DNA of 64,000 nt from Campylobacter curvus (GTDB taxonomy: Bacteria; Campylobacterota; Campylobacteria; Campylobacterales; Campylobacteraceae), in assembly GCF_013372125.1 (NCBI RefSeq), contig NZ_CP053826.1:930001-994000 (forward strand), read 5' to 3'. The translations under genes were made by a program, and so were the position numbers. The stretch's first letter is position 1, and each line of letters starts with the position of its first letter. Under the pieces are notes generated by a model. The model searched no databases. It was not told where the DNA came from and saw only the letters and a program-made list of their open reading frames with translations. Positions 1-10,269 of this stretch are shown here, piece after piece.

Positions 1-424
1 CTAGCTTCTCTACTCCGATAAAGCCAAGCACCATGTAAAGCAAAAATGCCAAAATAAAGTTAAAAAATGGACCTGCCAGCAGTATGTATATCCTGCCGAG
101 CGGCTTTAGCGTGTTGTAGCTATCTGCGTCGTAGTTTTTGGCTTTTGGATCGGTATCGTCCTGACCTTTTAGCTGCACGTATCCGCCAAGTGGTATGGCG
201 CTGATGGCATACTCGGTCGCTCCGACTTTTTTTGTGTAAATTTTATCTCCAAAGCCGATACTAAAGGTATTTACAGCCACGCCTAGCGAACGAGCGGCCA
301 GAAAATGCCCCAGCTCATGGAAAAATACCAAAAAGCTGATCGCAAAGACGGTTATCAAAAAATAAAACGAATAAGCCCAAAGCCCAAGCCCAAGTAAAGC
401 CAGCGTAAAAATGAGAGCTTTCAA
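1..424 (-). CDS. rseP: RseP-type site-2 membrane metalloprotease, partial
   Basis: This is the N-terminal part of an M50 intramembrane zinc protease, the family that cleaves membrane anchors such as anti-sigma factors. The C-terminus runs off the left edge of the window. A first hydrophobic helix carries the HELGH zinc motif (about residues 36-40), followed by the conserved segment around GGYVQLKGQDD and a further membrane helix with the motif LAGPFFNF. No ATG opens the frame. I place the start at a TTG (422-424) preceded by AAAGG about 8 bases upstream, four bases after the pgsA stop, so the two genes are probably co-transcribed and coupled. The family call is secure. The substrate cannot be told from sequence. 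Confidence 0.88.
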   Translation of the reverse strand, partial: MKALIFTLALLGLGLWAYSFYFLITVFAISFLVFFHELGHFLAARSLGVAVNTFSIGFGDKIYTKKVGATEYAISAIPLGGYVQLKGQDDTDPKAKNYDADSYNTLKPLGRIYILLAGPFFNFILAFLLYMVLGFIGVEKL

Positions 425-427
425 AAT

Positions 428-973
428 TTAGCCTTTTGCCTGCTTTTTGATGTAGGCGCGGATGTATTCAAGGCCTGAATATAGCGTCAAAAACGTCGCT
501 ATCCAAAGCAAAATTTCAGCTCCCCACCACTGCATTACTAGCCAGCCGATAGCTATCATTTGAAAGACCGTTTTTACCTTGCCGACCATCGAAGCGGCGA
601 CATTTAGCCCTTCGCTGGCGATCACTACGCGAAAGCCAGTGATGAAAAACTCCCTGATCAAAATGAGATAAACCGCCCAAGCGTTGGCGCGTCCCATCAT
701 CATAAGCCCCAAAAATGCCGCCAAGATAAGCATCTTATCAGCGAGCGGATCCAGGATCGCTCCGAGCTTCGTTTTTTGATCCCAAGTCCTAGCGATATAA
801 CCGTCAAAAAAGTCCGTAACGCTTGCGACGACAAAGACTAGTCCCGCAAAATAGTTTATCCAGCTGATATGCACACTCGGAAATTGACTCGGAGCGTTTA
901 TCAGCAGATAAAACATCAAAGGCGCTAGTAAAATTCTAAAAAAGGCTAGGGCGTTAGGTAAATTTAGGCTCAT
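428..973 (-). CDS. pgsA: CDP-diacylglycerol--glycerol-3-phosphate 3-phosphatidyltransferase
   Basis: This inner-membrane enzyme makes phosphatidylglycerol phosphate from CDP-diacylglycerol and glycerol 3-phosphate, the committed step to phosphatidylglycerol and cardiolipin. The 181-residue length is typical. The CDP-alcohol phosphotransferase signature is complete: D54, D57, G58, A61, R62, G71, D75 and D79, flanked by several hydrophobic helices. The start overlaps the end of the upstream reductase gene by four bases (ATGA), and rseP follows after a few bases, so this is a tightly packed lipid and envelope operon. Confidence 0.95.
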   Translation of the reverse strand: MSLNLPNALAFFRILLAPLMFYLLINAPSQFPSVHISWINYFAGLVFVVASVTDFFDGYIARTWDQKTKLGAILDPLADKMLILAAFLGLMMMGRANAWAVYLILIREFFITGFRVVIASEGLNVAASMVGKVKTVFQMIAIGWLVMQWWGAEILLWIATFLTLYSGLEYIRAYIKKQAKG

Positions 974-1752
974 TTAAATGTCGTTCCACCGTCTATTATA
1001 AATGTATGTCCGGTCACCCAGCTCGCTTTTGACGAGCAAAGGAAAAGACATGCGCCTGCAAGGTCGGTAGGCTGTCCCATGCGATTTAGCGGGCTTAGCT
1101 CGGCTGTTTTGTCGCGCACCTCCTCGTAGTTTGTAAAGGCTCGTAGCGCATCAGTTTCGATCGGCCCGCCACTAACGACATTCACGCGGATATTTTTCTC
1201 GCCAAGCTCGGTCGCGGCGTATCTTGCCATCGCTTCGACCGCAGCCTTGGCAGTGCCGTGTCCGGCGTAGTTTTCTATATAGACTAAATTCCCCGTAGAG
1301 CTAAGGCTGATGATGCTTCCGCCGCCCGTTTTTTCCATACGTTTGGTGGCCTCCTGAGCGCCCACGACAAAGGCATTCACGGTCGCGGTAAAGATATTGT
1401 TGATGCCTCTAGGTTTTAGCTTCATAAATTTGGTGTATCCACCGGCGACCGCACGTCCTGAAATGATAGCGTTTGAGATGAAAAAATCGACGCGGTCAAA
1501 GTCCTCGTCGATCTTTAAAAAAAGCTCCTTGTAAGTCTCCGGCTCAAGGATATTTAGTGCGTAGGCGCGGGCTTTTATCTTAAATTTAGCCTCGAGCTCC
1601 TTAGCTTCGTTTTTTGCCAGTTCTTCGTTCGAGTTGTAGGTGAAAGCGATGTTTGCGCCGGCATTTGCAAATTCCTCCACGATGGCTCGTCCGATGCCAC
1701 GTGTGCCGCCACTTATGACTAGCGTTTTTCCCAAAAATTCGTTTTTATCCAT
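970..1752 (-). CDS. FabL-like enoyl-ACP reductase (SDR family)
   Basis: This is a 260-residue short-chain dehydrogenase/reductase. The nucleotide-binding motif is GGTRGIG (residues 15-21). The active site has Y162 and K169, a Y-x6-K spacing as in enoyl-ACP reductases, and not the Y-x3-K of FabG-type ketoreductases; at the FabG tyrosine position there is a histidine. The C-terminal half (VNVVSGGPIETDAL and the closing IIDGGTTF) closely resembles what I recall of Bacillus subtilis FabL. A role in the last reduction of fatty acid elongation is therefore inferred, supported by the adjacent pgsA. The ATG at 1752 is preferred over the TTG at 1755 because AAGGG lies five bases upstream and it forms a TGATG junction with dapA. 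Confidence 0.75.
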   Translation of the reverse strand: MDKNEFLGKTLVISGGTRGIGRAIVEEFANAGANIAFTYNSNEELAKNEAKELEAKFKIKARAYALNILEPETYKELFLKIDEDFDRVDFFISNAIISGRAVAGGYTKFMKLKPRGINNIFTATVNAFVVGAQEATKRMEKTGGGSIISLSSTGNLVYIENYAGHGTAKAAVEAMARYAATELGEKNIRVNVVSGGPIETDALRAFTNYEEVRDKTAELSPLNRMGQPTDLAGACLFLCSSKASWVTGHTFIIDGGTTFK

Positions 1753-2645
1753 CAAAATCCCTTTATTTCGTAGTTTTTCATAGTTTGCTCTATCTTTTTG
1801 AAATTTTCGCTACTAGGCTCGCAAAGCGGTAAGCGATATTCTAAATTTCCGATCAGACCGGCTATATACATCGCCGCTTTTATCGGGATCGGATTGCTCT
1901 CGCAAAATAAAATTTTATTGATATTATAAAGCTTATCGTTTATCGCTTTTGCTTTTGTGTATTCCTCATCAAGCGCTAGATGAGTGAGCTCGCAGATGTA
2001 ATCAGGCAGTAAATTTGCGGTGACCGAGATGACGCCCTTGCCGCCGTTTGAGAGGATGGGGTAGTTTATCGCGTCTTCACCGCTGATGACTACTAAATTC
2101 GGCTCGTGTGCGAGCAGATCGACACATCTGTCGATGCTTCCGGTGGCTTCTTTTATACCAAAGATATTTTTACACTCTTTAAATAGCCTAAAAACGGTGC
2201 TTGGCAAGATATCCACGCCCACGCGACCCGGGACGTTGTATAAAAGCACAGGTATATCGATACTTTCGGCGATCGCTTTGTAGTGCTGATAAAGTCCTTC
2301 TTGGGTAGGCTTATTGTAGTATGGTGCAACCGATAAAATTCCGTCCGCTCCGTGACTTTGGGCGAATTTTGCAAAGTCTATGGCTTCATGCGTAGCGTTA
2401 CTTCCGGCGCCTGCGAGCACCTTTACGTTTGTGTCTTTGCAGGCATTTACTGCTATTTCTATGCAAATTTTATGTTCATTATGTGTCAATGTCGCACTTT
2501 CGCCGGTTGTGCCTACGGGCACGACCACATCTATGCCGTTTTTTATCTGTCTTTTTATCAGTTTTTCAAACGTTTCTTCGTCCAGCTTGCCGTTTTTAAA
2601 AGGCGTAATGAGCGCTGTCATCGCGCCTTGAAGTATATTTTTCAT
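1752..2645 (-). CDS. dapA: 4-hydroxy-tetrahydrodipicolinate synthase
   Basis: This cytosolic aldolase condenses pyruvate with aspartate semialdehyde, the first step of the diaminopimelate/lysine pathway that feeds peptidoglycan. The 297-residue length is standard. The key residues are present: the GTTGE loop (45-49), Y110, Y136 in LLYNVPGR and the Schiff-base lysine K165 in GIKEATG. The start is preceded by AAGGAG. Only two bases separate it from the upstream peptidase gene, and it overlaps the downstream reductase, so it sits inside an operon. Confidence 0.97.
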   Translation of the reverse strand: MKNILQGAMTALITPFKNGKLDEETFEKLIKRQIKNGIDVVVPVGTTGESATLTHNEHKICIEIAVNACKDTNVKVLAGAGSNATHEAIDFAKFAQSHGADGILSVAPYYNKPTQEGLYQHYKAIAESIDIPVLLYNVPGRVGVDILPSTVFRLFKECKNIFGIKEATGSIDRCVDLLAHEPNLVVISGEDAINYPILSNGGKGVISVTANLLPDYICELTHLALDEEYTKAKAINDKLYNINKILFCESNPIPIKAAMYIAGLIGNLEYRLPLCEPSSENFKKIEQTMKNYEIKGF

Positions 2646-2647
2646 CT

Positions 2648-3889
2648 CTACTCCTTTCTTAAGATCACCGTGGTGGAATTTTTAGCTTCGAAGTATTTTT
2701 TAGCCGTATTTTGTATGAGCTTTGCGCTGATGTTATCGATATTTTTTTCAAATTCATAAAGCGGCTCGATGCTTCCTCTGGCAAGGTAGCTACCATATAA
2801 ATTCGCAACTCTGGTAGCGCTACTAAAAGAGTAGATGAAGTCGCTTTTGATCAGATTTTTGACCTTTAAGACGTCGTCTTTATGGATGCTTTTTCGTTTT
2901 AGATCGTCGATTATCTTTAAAATTTCAGTTTCGACTTTTTCCGCTTCGACGCCTGGGTTGCAAACGGCTAGGAAAATGAATAAATTTTCATCGATGCTTG
3001 GCATGTTGTAGGCGTAAATTTGATTTACAAGCTGCATCTCGTCTATCAAAACCCGCTGCAATACCGAGCTCTTGCCGCTGCTTAAATACTCGCTAAGAGC
3101 GTTTAGTCCTATTTGATCGCTGTGATCAAACGGCGGGATCTTGTAGGCTATCGCGATCATTTGCGTTTGGCTCTCTTTATGCACTATCACGCGTTTGGCG
3201 CCGTCTTGTGTGGGCTCTGCGCAGTGAAGTTTTGGCAGATCGCGAGTGTTTTTTATATGCTCGAATTTCGCCTTTGCAAGCTGCAAGGCCTCTTTTTTGC
3301 CTATATCACCGCTGATCATCAAGATCGCGTTTTTTGGCTGATAGTATGTCGCGTGAAATTCTCTGATATCCTCGATGCTCCAGTTTTCGATATCTTTTAT
3401 GAAACCTATCGGCGTCCAGTGGTAAGGATGATAGATGAAAGCGTGGTTGAAGAGGCGAAAATACAAATATCCCATCGGGTTATTGTCTGTCCTCCATCTG
3501 CGCTCCTCGTGTACGACCTCGCGCTCAGGCTGAAATTCTTTATCTTTGAGGCTTAAATTCTGCATTATCTCCGCGTAAAGCTTGAGCGATTTTTCTAAAT
3601 TTTGGCTAGATGACTTGATGAAGTAGTGAGTGTAGTCAAAGCCCGTACTCGCGTTATCCATACCGCCAAAGCCCTTTACGATGCGGTCAAATTCACCCGC
3701 TTTTAAATTTTTAGTGGATTTGAAATTTAGATGCTCCAGCATGTGCGCTATGCCGCTTTTACCCATCGTTTCGTTACGTGAGCCGACCTTGTAAAAGATA
3801 TCGGTGCTTATAACCTTTGAGCCTAGATTGACCGGTATGTGGTAGATCTCCAGCCCGTTTTTTAGCTTTAGTTTATTAAATTTTATCAA
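2648..3889 (-). CDS. M16-family zinc peptidase
   Basis: This is a pitrilysin/PqqL-type metallopeptidase of about 413 residues, close to the size of single-cassette bacterial M16 proteins. The inverted zinc motif HMLEH lies near residues 49-53, and the third ligand region EREVVHEE follows about 75 residues later, as expected for the family. No signal peptide is obvious, so it is probably cytoplasmic. An ATG at 3919 would place the start inside pyrD. I prefer the TTG at 3889, which has AAAGG about eight bases upstream and begins exactly where homology to the family begins. The substrate is unknown. Confidence 0.85.
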   Translation of the reverse strand: MIKFNKLKLKNGLEIYHIPVNLGSKVISTDIFYKVGSRNETMGKSGIAHMLEHLNFKSTKNLKAGEFDRIVKGFGGMDNASTGFDYTHYFIKSSSQNLEKSLKLYAEIMQNLSLKDKEFQPEREVVHEERRWRTDNNPMGYLYFRLFNHAFIYHPYHWTPIGFIKDIENWSIEDIREFHATYYQPKNAILMISGDIGKKEALQLAKAKFEHIKNTRDLPKLHCAEPTQDGAKRVIVHKESQTQMIAIAYKIPPFDHSDQIGLNALSEYLSSGKSSVLQRVLIDEMQLVNQIYAYNMPSIDENLFIFLAVCNPGVEAEKVETEILKIIDDLKRKSIHKDDVLKVKNLIKSDFIYSFSSATRVANLYGSYLARGSIEPLYEFEKNIDNISAKLIQNTAKKYFEAKNSTTVILRKE

Positions 3890-3899
3890 TTTTTCGCCT

Positions 3900-4973
3900 T
3901 TACTTTTTGATATCAGCACCGATGGCTTGGCTTATGTTGCTAAAGCCGTCGCGCTCCATGAGATTTAAAATTTCAGCATTTATATCGTGGCAAATTTTTG
4001 GTCCTTTGTAGATGAACGAGGTGAAAATTTGCACTAGATTCGCGCCCATTTTAATACGCTCATATGCCTCCTGGCCACTATCTATGCCGCCACAAGCTAT
4101 CAAGATCGTCTTGCCAAAAAGCTCATGCGCGACTGCTTTAAATATCTCTTTTGATCTTTGAGCGATGACCTTGCCGCTTAACCCGCCAAAATCCTTTAAA
4201 TTCGTAGAATTTGAAAGCGAATAATCAACGCTCGTGTTTGAGATGATGATACCGCTAGAGCCACTTTCTACGGCGCATTTGCAGATATCTACCGCTTTTT
4301 CGTGAGCTAGATCGGGTGAAATTTTAAAGATGATAGGCTTTTTCGTGAGCGGTTTTATGCGAGAGAATAGCTCTTTTATGAAGCTTTCTTCTTGTAGATC
4401 GCGCAGGTTTGGGGTGTTTGGCGAGGAGACGTTTATGACGAAGCTATCGCAGATCTCGCTAAATTCTCGCACCAAAATTTCATAATCATCGATCGCGTTT
4501 TCATTTGGTGTGATCTTGTTTTTGCCGATATTTGCCCAAAGTGGTAAGACGAAAGGATAGCTTTTTTTCACTCTTTGCTTGATAGCCTCGCAGCCTTCGT
4601 TGTTAAAGCCCATTGCATTTTGGATACTTTGCTCGTCGATGAGTCTAAAAAGGCGCGGTTTGTCGTTGCCGGCTTGCGGCTTTGGCGTGAATGTGCCAAA
4701 TTCCAAATATCCAAATCCAAGCGCGCAAAGAGCGGGCAGCATGGTGGCGTTTTTATCAAATCCACCGCCGATGCCAACGGGGTTGTTGTAGATAGAGCCT
4801 AGTAAATTTTGCTGAAGCCTCGCATCGTTTATCACGCATTTGCTGGCGACGAGGCTTAGGCTGCCGGGGAAAATTTTATTAGACCAGATCATTGCGAGTT
4901 CGGCTATTTTGTGTGCTGTTTCGGGATCGAATTTGAAGAAAATAGACTTTAAAGTATCGTAATCAACGCTCAT
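3900..4973 (-). CDS. pyrD: Dihydroorotate dehydrogenase, class 2 (quinone)
   Basis: This is a membrane-associated flavoenzyme that oxidises dihydroorotate to orotate and passes electrons to quinone in pyrimidine synthesis. At 357 residues with an N-terminal extension of about 40 residues before the barrel, it fits class 2 and not the soluble class 1. The substrate/FMN loop NVSSPNTPNLR (about 181-191) contains the catalytic serine, and K/N residues of FMN binding are visible in GFDKNATM and FKISPDL. It lies upstream of the M16 peptidase gene with 10 bases between the stop and the preferred TTG start. Confidence 0.96.
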   Translation of the reverse strand: MSVDYDTLKSIFFKFDPETAHKIAELAMIWSNKIFPGSLSLVASKCVINDARLQQNLLGSIYNNPVGIGGGFDKNATMLPALCALGFGYLEFGTFTPKPQAGNDKPRLFRLIDEQSIQNAMGFNNEGCEAIKQRVKKSYPFVLPLWANIGKNKITPNENAIDDYEILVREFSEICDSFVINVSSPNTPNLRDLQEESFIKELFSRIKPLTKKPIIFKISPDLAHEKAVDICKCAVESGSSGIIISNTSVDYSLSNSTNLKDFGGLSGKVIAQRSKEIFKAVAHELFGKTILIACGGIDSGQEAYERIKMGANLVQIFTSFIYKGPKICHDINAEILNLMERDGFSNISQAIGADIKK

Positions 4974-5024
4974 TTTGCCTTCTTTTAAATGTCTGAATTT
5001 TTGCCAATTTTATCAAAAATCGCC

Positions 5025-6755
5025 TTAAACCAAGGCTTTGCCTTTAAGCTTTGCATAAATTTCACATTCGTTTTCAAGCTCGCTGTCTTTACCAAAGCCT
5101 ACTATCCTGCCGCCGTCTAAAACCGCGATCTTGTCGGCATTTTGGACGGTGCTTAGGCGGTGAGCTATGACGAAGATTATCTTTTCGTGATGAAGATTGT
5201 TTATCGCGTTTGTTATCTCTTTTTCGCTCTCGTTATCAAGTGCGCTGGTAGCTTCGTCAAATATCAAAATTTGCGGGTTCGAGTAAAGTGCGCGCGCGAT
5301 GGCTATGCGCTGACGCTGACCGCCGGAGAGGTTCGTGCCAAATTCATTCAGCACCGCGTTTATCCCGTTTTCAAGCGCACTTACGAAGTCATAAGCATTG
5401 GCTAGCTTTAGGGCTTTGATGACCGCTTCTTCGCTAAATTCTCTGCCGTAAGCGACATTTTTAGCGACCGTGTCGTTAAAGATGTATACGCGCTGCGTCA
5501 CCAGCCCGATATTTTGGCGCAGAGAGTGAATTTTTATATCTTTTAAATCGGTATCGTTTATCAAAATTTTGCCGCCGCTTGTATCGTAAAATCTCATCAA
5601 TAAATTCATAAGCGAGGTCTTGCCTCCGCCGCTTGAGCCTACAAGAGCGATGAGCTCGGACTTTTTAGCCTCGAAATTTACGCCTTTTAGCACCTCTTTT
5701 TCGTCGTAGCTTAGCCTCACGTCTTCAAATTTTATCAAGCTTATGTCGTTTGAAATTTCCTTTTGGCCGTCTTTTATTTCAGGTACGGCGTCTATGAGCT
5801 CAAACGTCCTCTCGCTCGCAGCCGCCACATCTTGCATTTTGTTGTAGATATTGACTATGCGTTTTAGCGGCGTATAGATCATGAAAAGTGCCGCGATAAA
5901 CGAGAAAAACTCGCCTACGTCCATGTATCCGTCGATCACGTCGCTACCGCCGATGATGATGACTGCTGCGACGCCGATAGAGCCTATCGTCTCCATAAGC
6001 GGACTGACCAGCTGTTCGACCTTGGTGCTTTTTAAATTCAGCTTGAAAAATTTATTGTTTTCGTCGGTAAAGCGCTCATGCTCGTAATTTTGGGCGTTAT
6101 TTGCCTTGATGATCTCGATATTTGTGAAAATTTCACTTAGCGCCGAGGTGATGTCCGAGGTCTTTTCTTGCGATGCGGTGGAGATCTTTTTCATCTTTTT
6201 GGCTAGTCGCGAGATCGGATAAAGCGCGGCAGGTAGGACGATGATAGCGAAAAATGCAAGTTTGGGGCTTTGATAGATGACAACACCAAGAAGTCCCACG
6301 ATGGTAAGCGACTCGCGGATAAATTCCGGTACCATGGTGGATACTATCGCGCGGATACGATCGATATCGTTTGTCGTGCGGCTTATCAGCTCGCCGGTGC
6401 GGTAGGTGTTGAAAAATTTCATATCAAGGCCGAGTAAATTTTGGAGCATCTTTTCGCGAAAGCGGCGGATTACATCCTGACCGATGTAGGCGGTATAGTA
6501 GGCTTGTAAAAATGTGCCTAAATTCTTAGCGACATAGACTATCACGATGCCAAGGGGCAGCAGATAAAGCCATGTTTTTTCTTTTTCGATGAAAATTTCA
6601 TTTAGCACGGGCTTTACCATATATGCAGTCGCCGCCGTGCCTCCGCTAGCTAGCAACATCCCCACGAATGCGATCACGAAATAGGGGATGTAGTCCCGAA
6701 AATACGGGGCGAAACGCCTCAAAATATCTCTTAGTTTCAGCTCTTTTTTACTCAT
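5025..6755 (-). CDS. msbA: Lipid A export ABC transporter, MsbA type
   Basis: This is a fused permease/ATPase of about 576 residues. The first 300 residues form six membrane helices. The ATPase half carries the Walker A motif GSSGGGKTS (about 373-381), the signature LSGGQ (476-480), Walker [13 protein letters not shown] and the H-loop in VIAHRLST. The family flips lipid A core from the inner to the outer leaflet of the inner membrane. Multidrug transporters share this architecture, and the call leans on its position between cysS and pyrD as I recall for C. jejuni msbA. The open frame extends to a GTG at 6785 inside cysS. The ATG at 6755, with GGGA upstream, is the better start. Confidence 0.85.
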   Translation of the reverse strand: MSKKELKLRDILRRFAPYFRDYIPYFVIAFVGMLLASGGTAATAYMVKPVLNEIFIEKEKTWLYLLPLGIVIVYVAKNLGTFLQAYYTAYIGQDVIRRFREKMLQNLLGLDMKFFNTYRTGELISRTTNDIDRIRAIVSTMVPEFIRESLTIVGLLGVVIYQSPKLAFFAIIVLPAALYPISRLAKKMKKISTASQEKTSDITSALSEIFTNIEIIKANNAQNYEHERFTDENNKFFKLNLKSTKVEQLVSPLMETIGSIGVAAVIIIGGSDVIDGYMDVGEFFSFIAALFMIYTPLKRIVNIYNKMQDVAAASERTFELIDAVPEIKDGQKEISNDISLIKFEDVRLSYDEKEVLKGVNFEAKKSELIALVGSSGGGKTSLMNLLMRFYDTSGGKILINDTDLKDIKIHSLRQNIGLVTQRVYIFNDTVAKNVAYGREFSEEAVIKALKLANAYDFVSALENGINAVLNEFGTNLSGGQRQRIAIARALYSNPQILIFDEATSALDNESEKEITNAINNLHHEKIIFVIAHRLSTVQNADKIAVLDGGRIVGFGKDSELENECEIYAKLKGKALV

Positions 6756-6769
6756 TCGTATCCCAAATT

Positions 6770-8152
6770 TTAAATTTTCTCCCACATCGTGCCTTGGGCG
6801 GTGTCCATTATGGCGATATCCATCGCATTGAGTTTTTCCCTTATCTCATCGGCCTTGCTGAAATTTCTCTCTTTTTTAGCCTGCGCTCGCTCATCTAAAA
6901 GAGCCTTGATCTTAGCCTTTTCATCGTCGCTGACGCCAAACTGAAAATACTCGAAGCCATCCATCGCACCCACACCAAAAACGCGCGTGATAAATTCTAA
7001 ATTTGCCGCTATCTGCGCCTTTAGAGCCTTATTTTTGGGGTCCAGATCCAGTCCGTCGTTTGCGCTTTTTACAAACTCATCTACGCTGGCAAGCGCCTTT
7101 GATGTATTTAGATCATCGCTCAAGGCTTCAAGCACGCTTGCTTTGAAATTTGGCTCACAGGTGCCGGCACTAATGCCAAGTACACGCTTTTTGAGGCGAT
7201 AAATTTTATCCAGACGCTTCTTTGCGGCAAAGAGATCTTCTTGCGAGTAGTTAAAATGCGCTCTATAATGAGATGCGATCAGATAAAATCTCAAAGCCTC
7301 GCCCGGGACGCTTTTAAGCGCGTCTTTGACAAAAAAGCTGTTGCCAAGGCTTTTACTCATTTTTTCGTTATTTACCTTTATGAAGCCGTTGTGCATCCAG
7401 TATTTGGCGAGCTTTTTATGCTCGGCACATCTGCATTGAGCCGCTTCGTTTTCGTGGTGAGGAAAGAGTAGGTCGATGCCGCCTGCGTGTATGTCTATCT
7501 CGTATTCGCCGTCGTTTGAGAGGTATTGTTTTATCATCGCTACGCACTCGCTGTGCCAGCCGGGTCTGCCTCTGCCAAACGGGCTTTCGTACCATTTGTC
7601 GTCAAATTTCCAAAGTACGAAGTCCTTTTCGTCGCGCTTTTCATCATTACTTTGCACGCGCGCGATGAGATCGGTGTTATTATCCTTGCCGCTTAGGCTA
7701 AAATACTGCGCGTCCTTGCCGGTATCAAAGTAGATCCCGTCTTTTAGCTCGTATGCCACGCCTTTATCAATGAGCTTTTGGATGTAGTTTATTATCGCCT
7801 CAAGGCACTGCGTAGCCTTTGGCTTGATGTCTGGTTGCATGACGTTTAGCGCGCTCATGTCAGCCTCGTAGCTTGCGATGTAGCGCTGCGTGATCTCCTC
7901 TAGGCTTTTGCCCGTCTCACTCATCTTTTTTAAAATTTTATCGTCGATGTCGGTGTAGTTTCGCACGAATTTCACTTCGTAGCCAAGCTCTATCAAGACG
8001 CGTCTTAGCAGATCAAAGCTCACGGCTGATTTGGCATGTCCTAAATGCGCGTCGTCATATACGGTCGGGCCGCACAGATAGATACTCGCCTTGCCGCTTT
8101 TTATAGGCTCGAAAGCCATCTTTTGTTTTTTGACGCTATCAAAGATTTGCAT
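6770..8152 (-). CDS. cysS: Cysteinyl-tRNA synthetase
   Basis: This class I aminoacyl-tRNA synthetase charges tRNA-Cys. It has the HIGH-type motif HLGH after CGPTVYDDA, the KMSKS loop and the zinc ligands typical of the family (C28 region, a cysteine before VAMIKQYL, and the HHENE segment). The 460-residue length is normal. It overlaps the end of murJ by 14 bases, and its own stop lies 15 bases before the preferred msbA start, consistent with one operon. Confidence 0.97.
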   Translation of the reverse strand: MQIFDSVKKQKMAFEPIKSGKASIYLCGPTVYDDAHLGHAKSAVSFDLLRRVLIELGYEVKFVRNYTDIDDKILKKMSETGKSLEEITQRYIASYEADMSALNVMQPDIKPKATQCLEAIINYIQKLIDKGVAYELKDGIYFDTGKDAQYFSLSGKDNNTDLIARVQSNDEKRDEKDFVLWKFDDKWYESPFGRGRPGWHSECVAMIKQYLSNDGEYEIDIHAGGIDLLFPHHENEAAQCRCAEHKKLAKYWMHNGFIKVNNEKMSKSLGNSFFVKDALKSVPGEALRFYLIASHYRAHFNYSQEDLFAAKKRLDKIYRLKKRVLGISAGTCEPNFKASVLEALSDDLNTSKALASVDEFVKSANDGLDLDPKNKALKAQIAANLEFITRVFGVGAMDGFEYFQFGVSDDEKAKIKALLDERAQAKKERNFSKADEIREKLNAMDIAIMDTAQGTMWEKI

Positions 8153-9539
8153 TAAAAATTTCCTTTAAATATACTAGCAAAGCGCCAAAAAGCGCCAATG
8201 CAAAAAATATCATCGCTAAAATTTTAGGCTCAATTATACCTAAAAATTTCCTCCAGCCAAACGCTCGGATATATAAAACAAGCTGCAGAAAGCCGCCCAG
8301 CGAGCTAGCTAGAGCAAGACCTGCCGCACCAAATGGCCGCATCAAAATGACCGCTAATATCAAATTTACGATTAAACAGATCACTGAAATTTTGGCTGCC
8401 AGCTTTTGCTGCATCCTAGCATACAGCCAAAGTGAAAAAATTTTAGCCAGACCAAATGGCGTGAGGCCGATGAGATAGGCGCTTAGCACATTTGCGCATT
8501 GGATAGTGTCGCTCCTGCTAAAATTTCCTCTTTCAAACAAAAGCCAGATGATGAAATGAGACAGCACGATGCCGCAAATGCTCGCAAACATCAGTGCCGT
8601 AAGCAGCAGATAAAAGCTCTTTTTTGTCCAAAAAAGCGCATTTTGCTCATCGCCCAGCTTTAAAAGCTTTGTGATCTTTGGAAATAGCGCCTGAGAGAGC
8701 GCGATAGCAAAAATGGCAAGCGGTAGCTGGAAAATGCGGTTTGCGTAAAACAAATAGCTGATGCTCCCGCTAGCTAGAAAGCTCGCCAGCCACGTATCCA
8801 TGAAAGCGCTGATCTGCATCGCCGACGAGCCCAAAAGTCCGTGATAGAAGTTGCCAAAAAAGCCTTTCGCACTCGTGCGTTTGCCTTTTATGAAACCTTT
8901 GATGCCGCCCCAGAAAATTTTATCTATCCCGTTAAATTTCATCGCGATGATGTGAGCAAGCACCTGCAAGAGCCCCCCTGCCACGACGCCAAAGCTAAGA
9001 TAAAAGGCGACCGTTCTTTCGTCCTTGCCGCGAGCTAGGAGCAAAGCGGCGATCATGGCTAAATTTAAAAGCGCAGTCGAAAACGCCGTAGTCGCGAAAT
9101 GCCCGCGATACTGCAAAAGCGAGCCCATGAACGTGACGCAATAAACCAGCGCCAAATAGTAAAAATTTATCCTCACTAAAGGCGCTGCCTGCGCGATATT
9201 TTCGTCACTTAGACCGCTTGCGATGATTTTTACGAATTCGCTTGTGAAAAGATTGACCGCGAGGGTCAAAACGCCGATGAAAAGCAGGAATTTTAAGAAA
9301 ATTTCGGCGCTGAATACGGCTTTTTTATTCGTCTTGGCAAAATTTGGCAAAAAGGCCTGCGTGAAAGCGCCTTCGCCAAATATCCTGCGAAAGAGATTTG
9401 GGATCTTAAAAGCGATGAAAAATATGTCGCTAAATATCCCCGCTCCTAGTATCGAGGCGGTCAAAAGATCGCGTAAAAGCCCTAAAACACGCGAGGTCAT
9501 GATACCGACCGAGTTTGAGAAAAAGCCTTTTATAAACAT
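8139..9539 (-). CDS. murJ: Lipid II flippase MurJ (MviN)
   Basis: This is an integral membrane protein of 466 residues with about 13-14 hydrophobic helices, a member of the MOP/MviN superfamily. The start [24 protein letters not shown] and the segment [13 protein letters not shown] are typical of MurJ, which moves the peptidoglycan precursor lipid II to the periplasmic face. It overlaps cysS at its 3' end. The gene marks the left border of the accessory sulfotransferase island. Confidence 0.93.
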   Translation of the reverse strand: MFIKGFFSNSVGIMTSRVLGLLRDLLTASILGAGIFSDIFFIAFKIPNLFRRIFGEGAFTQAFLPNFAKTNKKAVFSAEIFLKFLLFIGVLTLAVNLFTSEFVKIIASGLSDENIAQAAPLVRINFYYLALVYCVTFMGSLLQYRGHFATTAFSTALLNLAMIAALLLARGKDERTVAFYLSFGVVAGGLLQVLAHIIAMKFNGIDKIFWGGIKGFIKGKRTSAKGFFGNFYHGLLGSSAMQISAFMDTWLASFLASGSISYLFYANRIFQLPLAIFAIALSQALFPKITKLLKLGDEQNALFWTKKSFYLLLTALMFASICGIVLSHFIIWLLFERGNFSRSDTIQCANVLSAYLIGLTPFGLAKIFSLWLYARMQQKLAAKISVICLIVNLILAVILMRPFGAAGLALASSLGGFLQLVLYIRAFGWRKFLGIIEPKILAMIFFALALFGALLVYLKEIFNANL

Positions 9540-9592
9540 TAAACCTACCTAAATTTAAAACACGACATCTTAACAAAAAAAGCTTTAAATCC

Positions 9593-10269
9593 TCATTCAT
9601 CACCCACCAAAATATACCCGCTCTCGCTGATGTTTTTAAATTTCACGCCAAGCTCGCGTTTTAGGCGCAGGATCACGTTTTGTATCGCACCCTTGCTCGC
9701 ACGCTCGCCCTCATAGACGAATTCCTCGATCATCTCGTAGGTGACGAGCTTGTTTAGGTTGTAGGCAAATAGCCAGAAAATTTTATTTTGCAAAAACGAC
9801 AGATAGACCTCCTCGCCGTTTTTATAGATTTTTTCTTTCGTCAAATTTACGCTCACCGCCTCGCTTAGCCGCACCAGCCGCTCGTCCTTTTCATACGTGA
9901 GCGTGACTAGCATCGCGCGCAGGTCTTTGATGTCGATGGGCTTTTTAGAAACAGCGTCGCGCCTTGTTCGAGGCTTTTTATTAGATTTGTGTCCGTGTCG
10001 TAGGATGTAAAGACGATAAATTTTTGCTGCGGTTTTAGCCGCGCGATCTCTTTCATCATCTCAAAGCCGTTCATCACGGGCATGTGGATGTCCGTTAGCA
10101 CCACGTCCGCACCAGTCCTCTTAAACCGCTCCACCCCTGCCAGTCCGTCCGCCACACCGACCACCTCGCCGCAGTAGGGCTTCAAGCCGCCTACAATGAG
10201 CCCGCGCGCCATCTCGTCGTCCTCGGCGACTAAAACCGAAATCTTTTTAAGCGTTTCATAAGCGTCCAT
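9593..10269 (-). pseudogene. OmpR/PhoB-type response regulator split by a -1 frameshift
   Basis: Two overlapping frames together encode one response regulator of about 225 residues. The first (10269 to 9907) is a receiver domain with acidic pair D17/D18, phosphoacceptor D60, T88 and K109. It runs out of frame after FLKSP and stops. The second (9913 to 9593) is a winged-helix effector domain of the Trans_reg_C type. At 9942-9946 the coding strand has five A residues. Six would read FLKKPIDIKDLRAML straight into the second frame, so a single missing A explains the break. The kinase gene lies upstream on the same strand. It could be real inactivation, slippage-based phase variation or a sequencing error. 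Confidence 0.85.

Noticed and set aside
6755-6785. GTG start for msbA at 6785
   Set aside because: It lies within cysS, whereas ATG 6755 has a ribosome site and begins the conserved N-terminus.
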